From: Phyto melanocephala
Lineage: Eukaryota; Arthropoda; Insecta; Diptera; Rhinophoridae
DNA: 64,000 nt
NCBI GenBank assembly: GCA_941918925.1
Contig: OW799237.1
Location: 17,341,201-17,405,200 of the forward strand
Direction of reading: 5' to 3'
The notes under the pieces were generated by a model. The model saw only the letters and a list, made by a program, of their open reading frames with translations, was not told where the DNA came from and searched no databases. Position 1 is the stretch's first letter; each line of letters begins with the position of its first letter. Position numbers and translations under genes: made by a program. Below, piece after piece: positions 11,681-22,087 of this stretch.

Positions 11681-14039
11681 GCAAACAGACAAATGTGACT
11701 TTAAATCCGTAAGGTCTTCGTCAAATTTTAGAATTAACTGAAGAGAGATAACTTATTAACTATTCGCCAATTATTCTAAGTATCGATGAAAAGGCACATA
11801 ACGACATATCCGAGTTTAGTACTATCAAAATTAGTTCTTACAATAGTGAAGGATCTTTTAAAATGAAAGCATTCTAAATCAAGAAAGGAAGAAAATTTTT
11901 AAAAACTGAAACATGTAATGATTTTGGGTTTTAAAAAACCTTAACATGCCATCTCTCTTGTACGGTTGCAATTTATGAAAACCCGAAATTCAGTGGCACC
12001 GTTGTAAATACCAGTGACTGACAGATCTGTCATAAAAACCACAATTAGAAACCTCTTCTCAAGACCAAATTTTAACAGAGAATTTAAAAACAAATTCCAA
12101 AGTATGTTTTATAAAATACTATATACAGAAACAAACTCTCGCAAATTCCCTATTTTCCAGGATTGTTTACTAAATGTTTTAATCAATCAAAATTTTAAGT
12201 AGATAATTTTTTCAGACGAATATTCTGTATTCAAAAGAAGAAAATCATCAAGCAATTTTTAAATTGCTTTCATTAATGGAAAATTTAGAATTGTCATGCA
12301 TTTTAAAGGAAAGTTGTTATGAATTTATTATTATTTATTATTAACAATTTTTATTTAAAAAATAATTTCTAAGAGCCTCACTTTGAATTACACTTTCGTT
12401 ACATATTGATCGAAAGTGTTCGTTATCACAGTACACTATTTAAAACAACACCCTTTATATTTAAAACACATAGAGTCATCTATATTAATTTTTGGTTTAA
12501 CTTTCACATATGCTGGGTGTAAGTATGACTGTATGAGTGGCTGGTAGATGATGATGGCGCTGCTGTTTTGTTGGTTGGCTTATATTGTATCATATACATA
12601 AATGATAAATCGTAATTTGTTTTATATAAAGCTACCATATTTAATAATTACCGCCCGAAAACCGGTACAAAAAAATGGCACCACATCCTTAAGTCTATAT
12701 TTGAGTGAGAGTCAGACACTTGTGTACTATATATGGCGCCGTTTTTTTTTTTTCATATACATATTTAGCAAACAAAAAATATAAAAAATACAATTACATA
12801 CCTCATTAAGCCTAAGTAAACTTTTACTCTTACATACTGTTACCGCACACATATGTACATACACACGCTTTAATAATATCCTACTTGCTTTATTTATATT
12901 TATGCACTTTCACAGAGGGAAGAAGAAAAACAAAGTGTGAGTTTCAGCTATACATGAGGTACGGGGATGACTTTTGTTATTCTCTCTTCTCCCTTCACCC
13001 TTAAGGGACTCTTAAGATTACCAAGTCTCTATTATCATTTAATGCTCACTACCATTTATTCTTCCCCTTCATATATTTGCGTTTATTTTTAGTTTTTAAC
13101 CTGCATTTTTTGCATCATTAAAGTTGTCATAATTTTTCATTAGATTTGCTATTATTATCATTATTATTTGTGCTAAGACATACATATGTATGTGTTTATC
13201 TGTGCAAGCATTAGTAAATATGAAATTATTTTTATGGTGATTATTGTTATTCAACATATATAATAATCATTGTAATCTTTATAATCAACACAATTATCAT
13301 TAAAAATATAAAAATAATACTAATTGTTCTTTGCCATCATTACCCGGGTATTTTTAGCAATGAGTATGTGATTTAATATACTTATATCAAATATTGAAGT
13401 GTAATTACGGTGTGTTTAAGAAAAGGGTCGAAGGGATTTTTAGTTGTATTAAGGTTTTACAAGCTTCAGTGATATAGTACTTATTTGGTAGCGTTAATAA
13501 TACAAATTTTCTGTTAAATCATACGATGGTGAGTTTTTATTTTAACCTCATTTGCAATACGCTTTTCTTCTGTACTTTAAAGTAAAAAATTTTTAAAATA
13601 TAAATATATGCCTCTTTCTATATACAGTTCTCTATTACTACTTCTTGGCACATTAATTATTAAAATAAAAACAAATAGAAAACGCTAATAATTTACAGCC
13701 ACCATAAAATACAAATAAATTTAAAAAAGACTACCTCACCTTAACAAAGTAAAAAAGTCAACAAGGAGAGATTAGGACAACAACATAAAAGACAAATAAT
13801 AATGGCGAGGTTTAAGTATCAAGTGAGTATTTAAATTATAATTCATACCACCAGCTAAAAAAAAAAGAAGATACAAAGCTGACATAGCATGCCAAGGACT
13901 AAGAGACTGGCAAAGTAAATAAAAGCAAGATATGCAGCAAGTAACAAATTGAAGATAAATATAAGAAAGCTGCATAAAAGGAACAACAAAATGTTAAACA
14001 AGAAGACAGACAGTAAAATGTAAGATTAATGGAAACATA
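11681..14039. other. no gene seen; A/T-rich DNA
   Basis: Mostly A/T-rich. A patch around 11700-12240 could be an eroded transposase (a frame reading IIFSDEYS near 12203), but the match is too short to annotate. ATT/TTA microsatellites occur near 13145-13175 and 12320-12350. Confidence 0.4.
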
Positions 14040-14953
14040 TCTTTTCAAATTAAAAATTTGTTTCGAAAATTTTTCTCCATACTAAAAATTAAACAAGAGT
14101 TCTTTATTTTCAAAAATATTTCTATTTATTTATACTTTTCATAAAAAATTTTTGAAAATTTACTTTCTATAGAATATTTTAGAAAATTTAATTTTTAAAG
14201 GATTTCTTAAAATTTTACTTTCTATAAAAAAAATTTTTTAAATTTTCCTTCCATAGGAAATTTTTGAAAATTTACTTTCTATAGGAAATTTTTGAAAATT
14301 TACTTTCTAAAGGAAATTTTTGAAAATTTATTCCCTAAAGGATATTTTAGCAAATTTACTTTCTATAGGAAATTTTTGAAAATTTACTTTCTACAGGAAA
14401 TTTTTGAAAATTTACTTCCTATATGAAATTTTTAAAAACTTACTTTTTAAAGGAAATTTTTGAAAATTTACTTTTTAAAGGAAATTTTTGAAAATTTACT
14501 TTCTACAGGAAATTTTTGAAAATTTACTTTCTATAGGAAATTTTTGAAAATTTACTTTCTATAGGAAATTTTTGAAAATTTACTTTCTATAGGAAATTTT
14601 TGAAAATTTACTTTCTATAGGAAATTTTTTAAAATTTACTTTCTATAGGAAATTTTTGAAAATTTACTTTCTATAGGAAATTTTTGGAAATTTACTTTCT
14701 ATAGGATATTTTAGAAAATTTACTTTCTATAGGAAATTTTTGAAAATTTACTTTCTATAGGAAATTTTTGAAAATTTACTTTCTATAGAAAATTTTTGAA
14801 AATTTACTTTTTATAGAAAATTTTTGAAAATTTACTTTCTATAGAAAATTTTTGAAAATTCACTTTTTATAGGAAATTTTTGAAAATTTACTTTCTATAG
14901 AAAATTTTTGAAAATTTACTTTCTATAGAAAATTTTTGAAAATTTACTTTCTA
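14040..14953 (+). repeat. 28-bp A/T-rich minisatellite
   Basis: About 30 tandem copies of a 28-bp unit, GGAAATTTTTGAAAATTTAC plus TTTCTATA, most regular between about 14250 and 14950 and diverged at its left edge. It is interrupted by the mariner-like element at 14956 and resumes after it until about 15970. Neighbouring copies differ mainly by GGAAA or AGAAA. No coding potential. Confidence 0.9.
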
Positions 14954-14955
14954 TA

Positions 14956-15876
14956 AAGGGTGTTTTTTTAAGCCCGATAGAACTTGAAATTGTAAAAAAT
15001 AACACAAAAAATTAAATTGTAATCAACATTTTTTTTTTATTTGAAAGATCAATACGTGACATTAACATTTGAAAATGATTTCGGGCATATGGGCACCGCG
15101 GCTGTTCTTGACGAAGCGCATTCTGGAAGTCCAATTTTATCGCAAAATTGTGTTCAGCGATGAGGCGCATTTTTGGCTTAACGGGTTTGTTAATAAGCAA
15201 AATTGCCGCATATGGAGCGAGACTAATCCACAAGAGACCCTACAGACTCCATTACATCCAGAAAAATTCACCGTTTGGTGCGGTTTTCACGCTGGTGGCA
15301 TCATCGGACCTTATTTCTTCCAAAATGAGGCCGGAGCTCGCGTTACGGTCAATGGAGATCGTTACCGCACCATGATCAATGATTTTTTGTTTGAAAATAT
15401 GGATGACATTGATCCGGAGGAGATGTGGTTTCAACAGGATGGCGCTACGTGCCATACGGCGAACGCAACCATCGACTTATTGAAATCAAAATTTGGCGAT
15501 AAGTTGATTTCGAGAAATGGACCTGTCAATTGGCCTCCAAGGTCGTGCGATTTGACACCTCTTGATTATTTCCTGTGGGGCTACGTGAAGTCACTGGTTT
15601 ATGCTGATAAACCAGCAACAATTGACGCCTTGGAGGCCAGCATTGTTCGTGTTATTCGTGACATACGGCCAGCAGTGCTCGAAAAAGTGGCCCAAAATTG
15701 GACGTCCAGAATGCGCTTCGTCAAGAACAGCCGCGGTGCCCATATGCCCGAAATCATTTTCAAATGTTAATGTCACGTATTGATCTTTCGAATAAAAAAA
15801 AAATTTTGATTACAATTTAATTTTTTGTGTTATTTTTTACAATTTCAAGTTCTATCGGGCTTAAAAAAACACCCTT
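14956..15876 (+). mobile_element. DD41D mariner-like element with 183-bp inverted ends
   Basis: A 921-bp element flanked by TA (14954-14955 and 15877-15878), inserted in the 28-bp minisatellite. Its ends start AAGGGTGTTTTTTTAAGCCC. The inverted arms run far past the usual length: 14956-15138 matches the complement of 15694-15876 almost base for base, with a few mismatches. The outer part is normal end sequence; the inner part is an inverted copy of the last third or so of the transposase C-terminal coding region. The N-terminal half of the gene has been replaced by this copy. It is therefore a rearranged, non-autonomous, fold-back-like derivative. Confidence 0.9.
15069..15770 (+). pseudogene. 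DD41D mariner-like transposase, N-terminally replaced
   Basis: An open 233-codon frame encoding most of the catalytic domain of a Tc1/mariner-superfamily transposase. Residues from about 26 match the family: IVFSDEAHFW with the first Asp, NKQNCRIWS, TVWCGFHAGGIIGPYFF, VNGDRYRTMI, WFQQDGATCH with the second Asp, and CDLTPLDYFLWG with the third Asp. The 41 residues between the last two give DD41D. The first ~24 residues are spurious, encoded by the inverted copy of the gene's own 3' end, so the helix-turn-helix DNA-binding domain is missing. The catalytic triad is intact, but the protein should not bind its ends normally. AATAAA occurs at 15791. Confidence 0.9.
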
Positions 15877-15975
15877 TAGAAAATTTCGGAAAATTTACTT
15901 GCTATAGAAAATTTTTGAAAATTTACTTTCTATAGAAAATTTTTGAAAATTTACTTTCTATAGAAGTGTTTTCTT
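15877..15975 (+). repeat. 28-bp minisatellite, continuation
   Basis: Right-hand part of the minisatellite after the mariner-like insertion: three to four units with AGAAAATTTTTGAAAATTTA, the first diverged, then ending in unrelated sequence. Confidence 0.85.
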
Positions 15976-16038
15976 TTTATAGAAAATATAAAATGGGCCT
16001 TTACTGTAACGTTTCTCTTATTCCTAAGAAGTTCTTTT

Positions 16039-16248
16039 AAGGTTTTTTTTCTGCATTTAGATTGTGTTTCATATGCAGCAGTTTTATATATACCGGCAAT
16101 TCCAACAACAAAATTATTTCAACACAATTCCGCTATTTACTATAAGGTTTTTTTTCTGCATTTAGATTGTGTTTCATATGCAGCAGTTTTATATATACCG
16201 GCAATTCCAACAACAAAATTATTTCAACACAATTCCGCTATTTACTAT
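16039..16248 (+). repeat. perfect 105-bp tandem duplication
   Basis: Two head-to-tail copies, 16039-16143 and 16144-16248, beginning AAGGTTTTTTTTCTGCATTT and ending CCGCTATTTACTAT. I see no difference between them, so the duplication is recent or an assembly artefact. Confidence 0.9.
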
Positions 16249-17574
16249 CAGTATTTACAAAAACATAAAATTTCGTTACACTAGGGAAGGTATCCTTTAA
16301 CACACGATCATTCAAGTATCATAAAAATTGCAATACCTTGAAAATCTGGATTTAAAAAATTCAATCAGAAATATAATAAGTTTAATTATATTTTATGAAA
16401 AACACTTTAATTTAATTTAAGGAAACATTTTAAGATTTTTGTCCTTCTCTCCATTGCCTATAGGTTTTATTTGTATTTAAAAACTCAAACCTTCAACGTC
16501 TCATACAAAAATTCGAGTCTATTGTTTTTTTTTTTTGCCTGGATTTATTTTCTCATTTTCTTTACTTTCCTGCTTTTGTTTAATGGCGTAAAGCTTAATA
16601 TAAATAAAACAAGCTAAAATTTAAGAACTAGAGCATTTTAATTTTTTATTATACCTTTTGAGATGTTTTATTACCTTTTGGTAGGTAGTAATAAGAAATT
16701 TGTCTGTGTGAAAAAAATAAAAATTTTACCTAAATTTAGGTAATTTCAATACAAAGAAAGTTTCTAATCATTCAAGTGACTTATACTATAATCTTATAAT
16801 TCGATTTTTTTTTTAATTTTAGTTTTGTAAAATTCTCGTTTTCTTAGAGTTATAAAAATTAGTGCAGCACAATTGAAGTACAAATAAAGTTTAAAATTTT
16901 TTAAATATTTTTAGTTCATTCATGCATATGCATTACTTGTGATGTAGCTTGAAATCGAGCATGATAGGAAAGCTTGTCATTCTTATTTCAATGATCGAGC
17001 GCTAACGCATTAAGTCAAATATGGCAAAGTATGACTTCGGATATCAGAACACACGTTAAAATGACAACTTTCCGTTTATTACACAGGCCAACAAATGGAA
17101 GTTTTTTATGTTAAGTCTTAGGTTTCGTAGGCAACTTGTTAACACTTGACATCAATGTGTTTCAATTACTTTTTTTCGTCAACTCTGTATTCCAAAATTT
17201 TCCATTATATAGAAAAAAAACCCTGCAATACACAGTTTGCGGTTTTTCGATTAAAATAAAAACACAAAAAACACCGGAACGAAATTACTCTTATATTAAG
17301 ACGCCATAAATTTTTTATCAGTCGTGTAGTTTTAGAGATATTCAGAAAGTTTTATCAAAAAAAAAAAAATTATTTTTTTTTTAAAGCAAATGTTGTTCTT
17401 ATTTTGTTTTTTTATGTAACAAATAAAGTGAGCCAAATTTTTTTACAATCATTTCTTAAATTCTAAATTTTTTCACAAGGGAGTGGTAGAATAATTATTT
17501 TTTTTTATTTTAAACTGACTTACAAGTATTAAAAAAATTTAAAAAAAATCGTTTTGCATTAGATTTTAGTTCAG
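16249..17574. other. no gene seen; A/T-rich DNA
   Basis: A/T-rich with homopolymer runs. No supported coding region, RNA gene or transposon ends. Confidence 0.5.
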
Positions 17575-18110
17575 TTCCATCTCCCTGTAAGCTCCAACAG
17601 CAGTCTGCCAACATATGTCAATTCTATCGTCCTTGATATTCTTCCTCCATGGTTTTAATATCTTGGTAGAATTACTCACTTTGTTACTTACTATAGTCCT
17701 TAGATTGCCAGGAAATTGATCTGAACGACTGCTCAAATTAATTTAATTGAAGCTACCATTCGTTCTTAGTCATTGGAAATCTTAAAGGATTTTCCATTCT
17801 ATTTCAGGATATTCCTTGGTTTTGTTAATTCCAAAAAAAAAATCCTTACAACTGAAACTAAGATTTTTGGCATTCGAAATTTCAATTGATTCATATTCTT
17901 TGTGAATTCTGCGTTGTTTATAAGCTTGCGGATATGTGTTCCATCAAAAATGCCTCCTCAACTTTTCTATACTGATACCAGGAAAAAATTTGCAAATATA
18001 CTTTACGCATTCTCCGTTCGTATTTAAAGTTTTTACAAAACTGTTTTTTAAGATCAAGTTTAATATGTAATGATGGAGGCACAATTTTTTCTGAACTCAT
18101 AAAACGCTCA
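17575..18110 (-). pseudogene. decayed ORF of a multicopy insect repeat protein family
   Basis: On the minus strand a frame at 18100-17918 starts MSSEKIVPPSLHIKLDLKKQ. A second block near 17740-17590 reads DQFPGNLRTIV, then WRKNIKDDRIDICWQ. Both resemble parts of an uncharacterised protein common in insect genomes as repeated copies, whose usual sequence has an (I/V)VPPLHIKLG-like block and, further on, a RFP.NLG block followed by a motif ending YCW. The order fits, but the text between is broken by stops. This resemblance is from memory and rests on two short blocks. The family's function is unknown to me; its copy pattern suggests a mobile element. Confidence 0.4.
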
Positions 18111-18379
18111 TGAGCAATCTTGTTCCCTTTTCATGCAGTCATATTTGTTCTTATTGGCCACTGTTCTCTTGTTCTCTTTGCAAATATTCGTTTTTTGCGC
18201 GGCTATCCTACAAACAAACAAAGCAGATATATCAAGTATTTTATAGAGACATAAAATCTTAAGTCGGCAACACTAGCGGCTATTTTGTCAGCCGTCAAGT
18301 GGCTTATGCTTAATTTGGTTTGGTGAAGCGTAGATTCGGTGATTGACCCTGGTCAAATTTTCATAAGCGAAATCGTGCA

Positions 18380-18795
18380 GCTCACTATTGTTTAGTGATG
18401 AAGCAGACTTTTCGTTAATTCATTGAACAACCATAATGTGCAGTAGCTGTTTTTTCAACAAGACGCCGCAGCATGTCACACAGCTTGTGCCACAATTGAT
18501 TTATTGAAGAAAATGTTTAGTAACCTCATAGCTTAAAATTTCAGACCCTTGAATTGGCCGCCAAAATCGTGCAATTTAACGCCGCTAGACTATTTTCTGT
18601 TGAAATATGTACAGTCACTTGCCCACGTCGATAACTCTGAAACATTTGGCCAGTTAGAAAACTATATTCGCCAAATAATATCAGATAAACCACTACAAAT
18701 GTTTGAAAAAGTATTTGAGAAATAGACCACCAGATAAGACTACGTCCGAGCCGGCCATGCCGGTCATAAAATAGACGTGATATTTAAATTACAAT
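18380..18795 (+). pseudogene. DD41D mariner-like transposase remnant
   Basis: Reading the plus strand, blocks of a mariner-family transposase C-terminal half appear in order: FFQQDAAACHTACATIDLL with the second catalytic Asp (about 18450), NWPPKSCNLTPLDYFLLKY with the third Asp (about 18555), then a tail ending KIDVIFKL at about 18785. An in-frame TAG near 18530 and a TAG at about 18722 interrupt it, and the stretch before 18440 is deleted relative to the 15-kb copy. It is the same DD41D type but a different lineage from the 15-kb element. No inverted ends were identified. Confidence 0.7.
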
Positions 18796-19590
18796 GCCAG
18801 AAGATTATGTTCTCGATTATATTTAAAAAACTAGTATCATATTATCATTTTGTTCTTTAAGTTTCATTAAGTGCTCAAATGAGTTTCGAAAACAATTTAT
18901 TTCTTTTATTTAATAAAATTGTTCAATTATTTTGAAATAAATGATTTTATTAAAAATGTCCTGTTTATTGAGGTATTTTGTCAAAGTGTGTAATATTCTC
19001 TTGCCAAGAATTCCAGCGAAATAAGCTACTGAGAAGCCACTAAATGGAGATAAATGGATCTTATAAAAATAGGTCCTCCCACAGAATTATGAATCAACTC
19101 ACAATCTATGAACGATTTTAATAAATTTTACCCCATTTTATTTGTAACATAAGAAGTTAGCACATTTAAGATTTAGATTTAAAAATTTCTTTTGCTTAAA
19201 ACTTAAATGAAAATTTCTTTTAAAATTTGTTTAGAAAACATTTTTAATAACTCCGAAACGAACAAATATTTTAGGTACACCACACATTTATAATTTTTCC
19301 TCAACTAAAACAAACCTATTGCATTAGCACTATATTTGTTCATTAGTAGGGCACTGCTGACTGTCGTATTTAACTTCAACTTAAAAAGAGATAAAATAAA
19401 GATCTATACTACAAATCTTAAATATCTTTTTAACAAATAATTCTTTTTGTGCCTATTTCATTTGCTTAATATAAAAATTATTAATTTACTACATCCCTGA
19501 AAATTTGAGTATATTTTTTCTCAACTTTTTCGTGTATTTTCTTAATCTTTTTAGAGAATTATTTCTATTTTATAATCATATTTGCCAGGC
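18796..19590. other. no gene seen
   Basis: A/T-rich spacer between two transposase remnants pointing in opposite directions; it may include their eroded ends. Confidence 0.45.
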
Positions 19591-19594
19591 TTGC

Positions 19595-20624
19595 TGCTGT
19601 TATACGCTTCACCAGCACCAATATCGGACAAATGTTCGAAATGGCTTTGATGACATACTTCTCTCCGATGATTCATATTTTCAATGACACTGACACGTAG
19701 CTGAGGTTCAATATCGTTCATTTGCCGAAATATCTCATCCATTTAGTTCTTTCATTGTTCTCAAAAAAAGTCGAACGGTGTCAATTCACATGATCGTGGC
19801 GGACACTTAACATCGCCACGACCTGAGATAACACGGCCATTGAACTTCTCTCATAAAAGAGTTCTTGTCTTGTTGGCTGTGTGGTAAATGGCATCATTCT
19901 GTTGAAACCACAAATCTTCCAAGTTCATTTATTCAGTTTCTGGCGACACAACGTCTAATATGATTTCGCGATAGCGAACACCATTCACGATAACTACTTG
20001 GCCGACCATATTTTCGAGGAATTACGACGCGATGACGCCACCAGCCCATAAACTTTACTAAACAGTAACTATTTGTGCGGCAATTCTGCTTATTAACGAA
20101 TCTACCGAGTTGAAAGTGTGACTCTTAACTGCAGATGATTTTCTTTGTAAAGTCACCATTGGACTGTGCCTATTTATCCAACCATTCGACATATTGACGA
20201 CGCTTGAAATGGTCAGTAGGCTGCCACTTTGGGGTAAATGTAAACTTATAAGCGTAAAAATTGAAATCCTTACTCAATACTTTCATGTTCTTGAGATGTT
20301 CTATTGTAAGGTACGACAACTAGTTGAGGGTGAGGACTCTTTCGCCACACTATCGCGAACAACAACAACAATGTTTTCTACAAAAAGAACTTGGTGAGCA
20401 TGCATATGTGTTTTCTCATTTTCTACAGATCCGGTTGTCTAAGATTTGCTCACAACTCTCTCGATTATGGATATATTTTGTCAATTATTCTGATTTGAAC
20501 GTCCATTTTCTTAACGCCGCCCAATTGTTTACCTCTCCATGGAGTGAAACAAAAAAGTCCAAAAAACTTGGTCGTTATAGTAAGACTCACAATTAACATC
20601 GTGAAATATGGTTGGACCACCCTT
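19595..20624 (-). pseudogene. mariner-like transposase remnant, near full length
   Basis: On the minus strand this begins with an end GGGTGGTCCAACCATATTTC (complement of 20604-20623) next to TA at 20625-20626. It then runs through most of a mariner-family transposase in eroded form: an N-terminal helix-turn-helix region (about 20520-20310, including VVRDSVAKESS), a central block (NKQNCR-like, about 20080), GGVIAS and VIVNGVRYREI (about 20035-19960), WFQQNDAIYHTANKT (about 19900) and CPPRSCELTPFDFF (about 19800-19760). The C-terminal tail is an open frame to about 19600. The second catalytic Asp position reads QQND, so the motif is damaged, and many stops are present. The left end was not found. 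Its end resembles that of the mariner remnant inside the mini-me-like elements. Confidence 0.75.
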
Positions 20625-20626
20625 TA

Positions 20627-21837
20627 TATTTATCATAGAATGGCTTCAACATAACAATCTTTAAGTAAATGATTTCCATGATTTCGTATTACAGTATTGG
20701 AATGATGATCCATTTGAAAACAAAAACTAATAAGAAATAGCCAATTTTCAATAAATTATATTTTATCAAATTTTACAAAATCACTTTTCAAGTATTTTGT
20801 ATTTGGCGAAGGGTATTAAATATCCGACGCAACCAAATACAACCTTCATTTGTTTTTGTTACAGTTGTTTATGTTTTACTATACACTGGGAAAGAGAGTG
20901 AGAGAAAAAGAAAACAAGAATTTGTTAATAAATTATACTTAAGTGTAGGCAAACAAGCGTAAAGAATAAAAATTAAAACAAATCTCAGCTAAAATAAATG
21001 TTTAGGATTGAAATTTTTTCTTCGCCGTTAATGGTTTTGAAGAGATTTTATTTATATTTATTTTTGTTCCTGTCTTTAGAACAACTACAAGATATTTTTC
21101 CATTGAGAATTAGGAGGTTGTTTTTGTTTCTTGTTTGTTTTTGTTTTAGATGTTTATTATTTAAATGTTTTATGAGCAAAACATTAAAAAATGTAACTAA
21201 AAACATAAAAGTTGTCAGATTTATATTAAAAGAGAGATTTACTTCAAATACTTGAAGTTTATGTGTAAAATTTTAACACGAAGGAAATTAAATTTAATTA
21301 CTTTACAAACATGACTGGACAAAAATGTTAGAAGAAATTGTGATTCATTCTTTAAACTTATTTTAAAAAGTAGTAACAGTAACATTGCTATAAATAAAAT
21401 TTATTAAGTTTTAAAACAAAACCACCCAAGCGGGATAAACTTAAGAAACTTTGTATGAAGAAGGATTTTTTTAAAACAAAAATTTTCGAAAAATATTTTT
21501 AAATTAAATTTTAAAATCCATAAAAAATCAGATTTACGGGTAATTTTCTAAAAGGAACAAAAGTAATTTATCAAAAATTTTCCACAATCACTTATTCAAA
21601 AGTTTTTTATAAAAACTAAAATTTTACTAGTAACAATTTAAATTTTTTGTTGACTATTTTCTGTTTTGACTTATACACATAATATATTTATACTATGTTC
21701 ACACACGCGGCTTAATTGTCAATTTTTAATATTATCGCAATTAAAGGCCTTATTGAGCTCAATTTACCATACTAAAAATTATTTTTAAATTGAGCAATAT
21801 ATATATATATTCTATAGGTGGCATTTCTAATGTCAAA
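20627..21837. other. no gene seen; A/T-rich DNA
   Basis: A/T-rich sequence up to the copia-type element, with an (AT)n run at about 21798-21811. Short ORFs (for example 20998-21255) have low-complexity composition. Confidence 0.5.
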
Positions 21838-22023
21838 TGTTGAAAATAATACTTTGCATAAAATCTAAACCTCATACTTTACGTATTCTAAATTTGTATT
21901 TATATAAACATCACAGTTAGCTTTGGTTTTTCTATTAATAACTGAAAAATATTTATTATATTATTCATCAATAAAACTTCGTTACGTTTAGATTACTTTG
22001 AGTTTTCTTTCATTTATCCAACA
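21838..22023 (+). repeat. copia-type 5' LTR
   Basis: 186 bp, TGTTGAAAATAATACTTTGC ... TTATCCAACA, with TG...CA ends. It contains a TATATAAA box at 21901-21908 as the likely promoter and AATAAA at 21970-21975 as the likely polyadenylation signal, so it has the parts needed for transcription. Confidence 0.96.
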
Positions 22024-22041
22024 TTGGTTATGGGCCCAGGC
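22024..22041 (+). other. primer-binding site for an internal tRNA-iMet fragment
   Basis: Directly after the LTR comes TTGGTTATGGGCCCAGGC. Drosophila copia has the same GGTTATGGGCCCAG word, which pairs with an internal part of initiator methionine tRNA; a half-tRNA primes reverse transcription there. Confidence 0.85.
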
Positions 22042-22087
22042 TTTTAAACGTTACATAATATTTAATATTTGAAAAAATAAGATAAAT

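Noticed and set aside
12014..12240. possible Tc1-like transposase relic (IIFSDEYS frame)
   Set aside because: Only one short motif matches; adjoining text does not follow the family order.
15012..15783. several overlapping ORFs on both strands of the DD41D element
   Set aside because: They are shadows of the transposase frame and its inverted arm.
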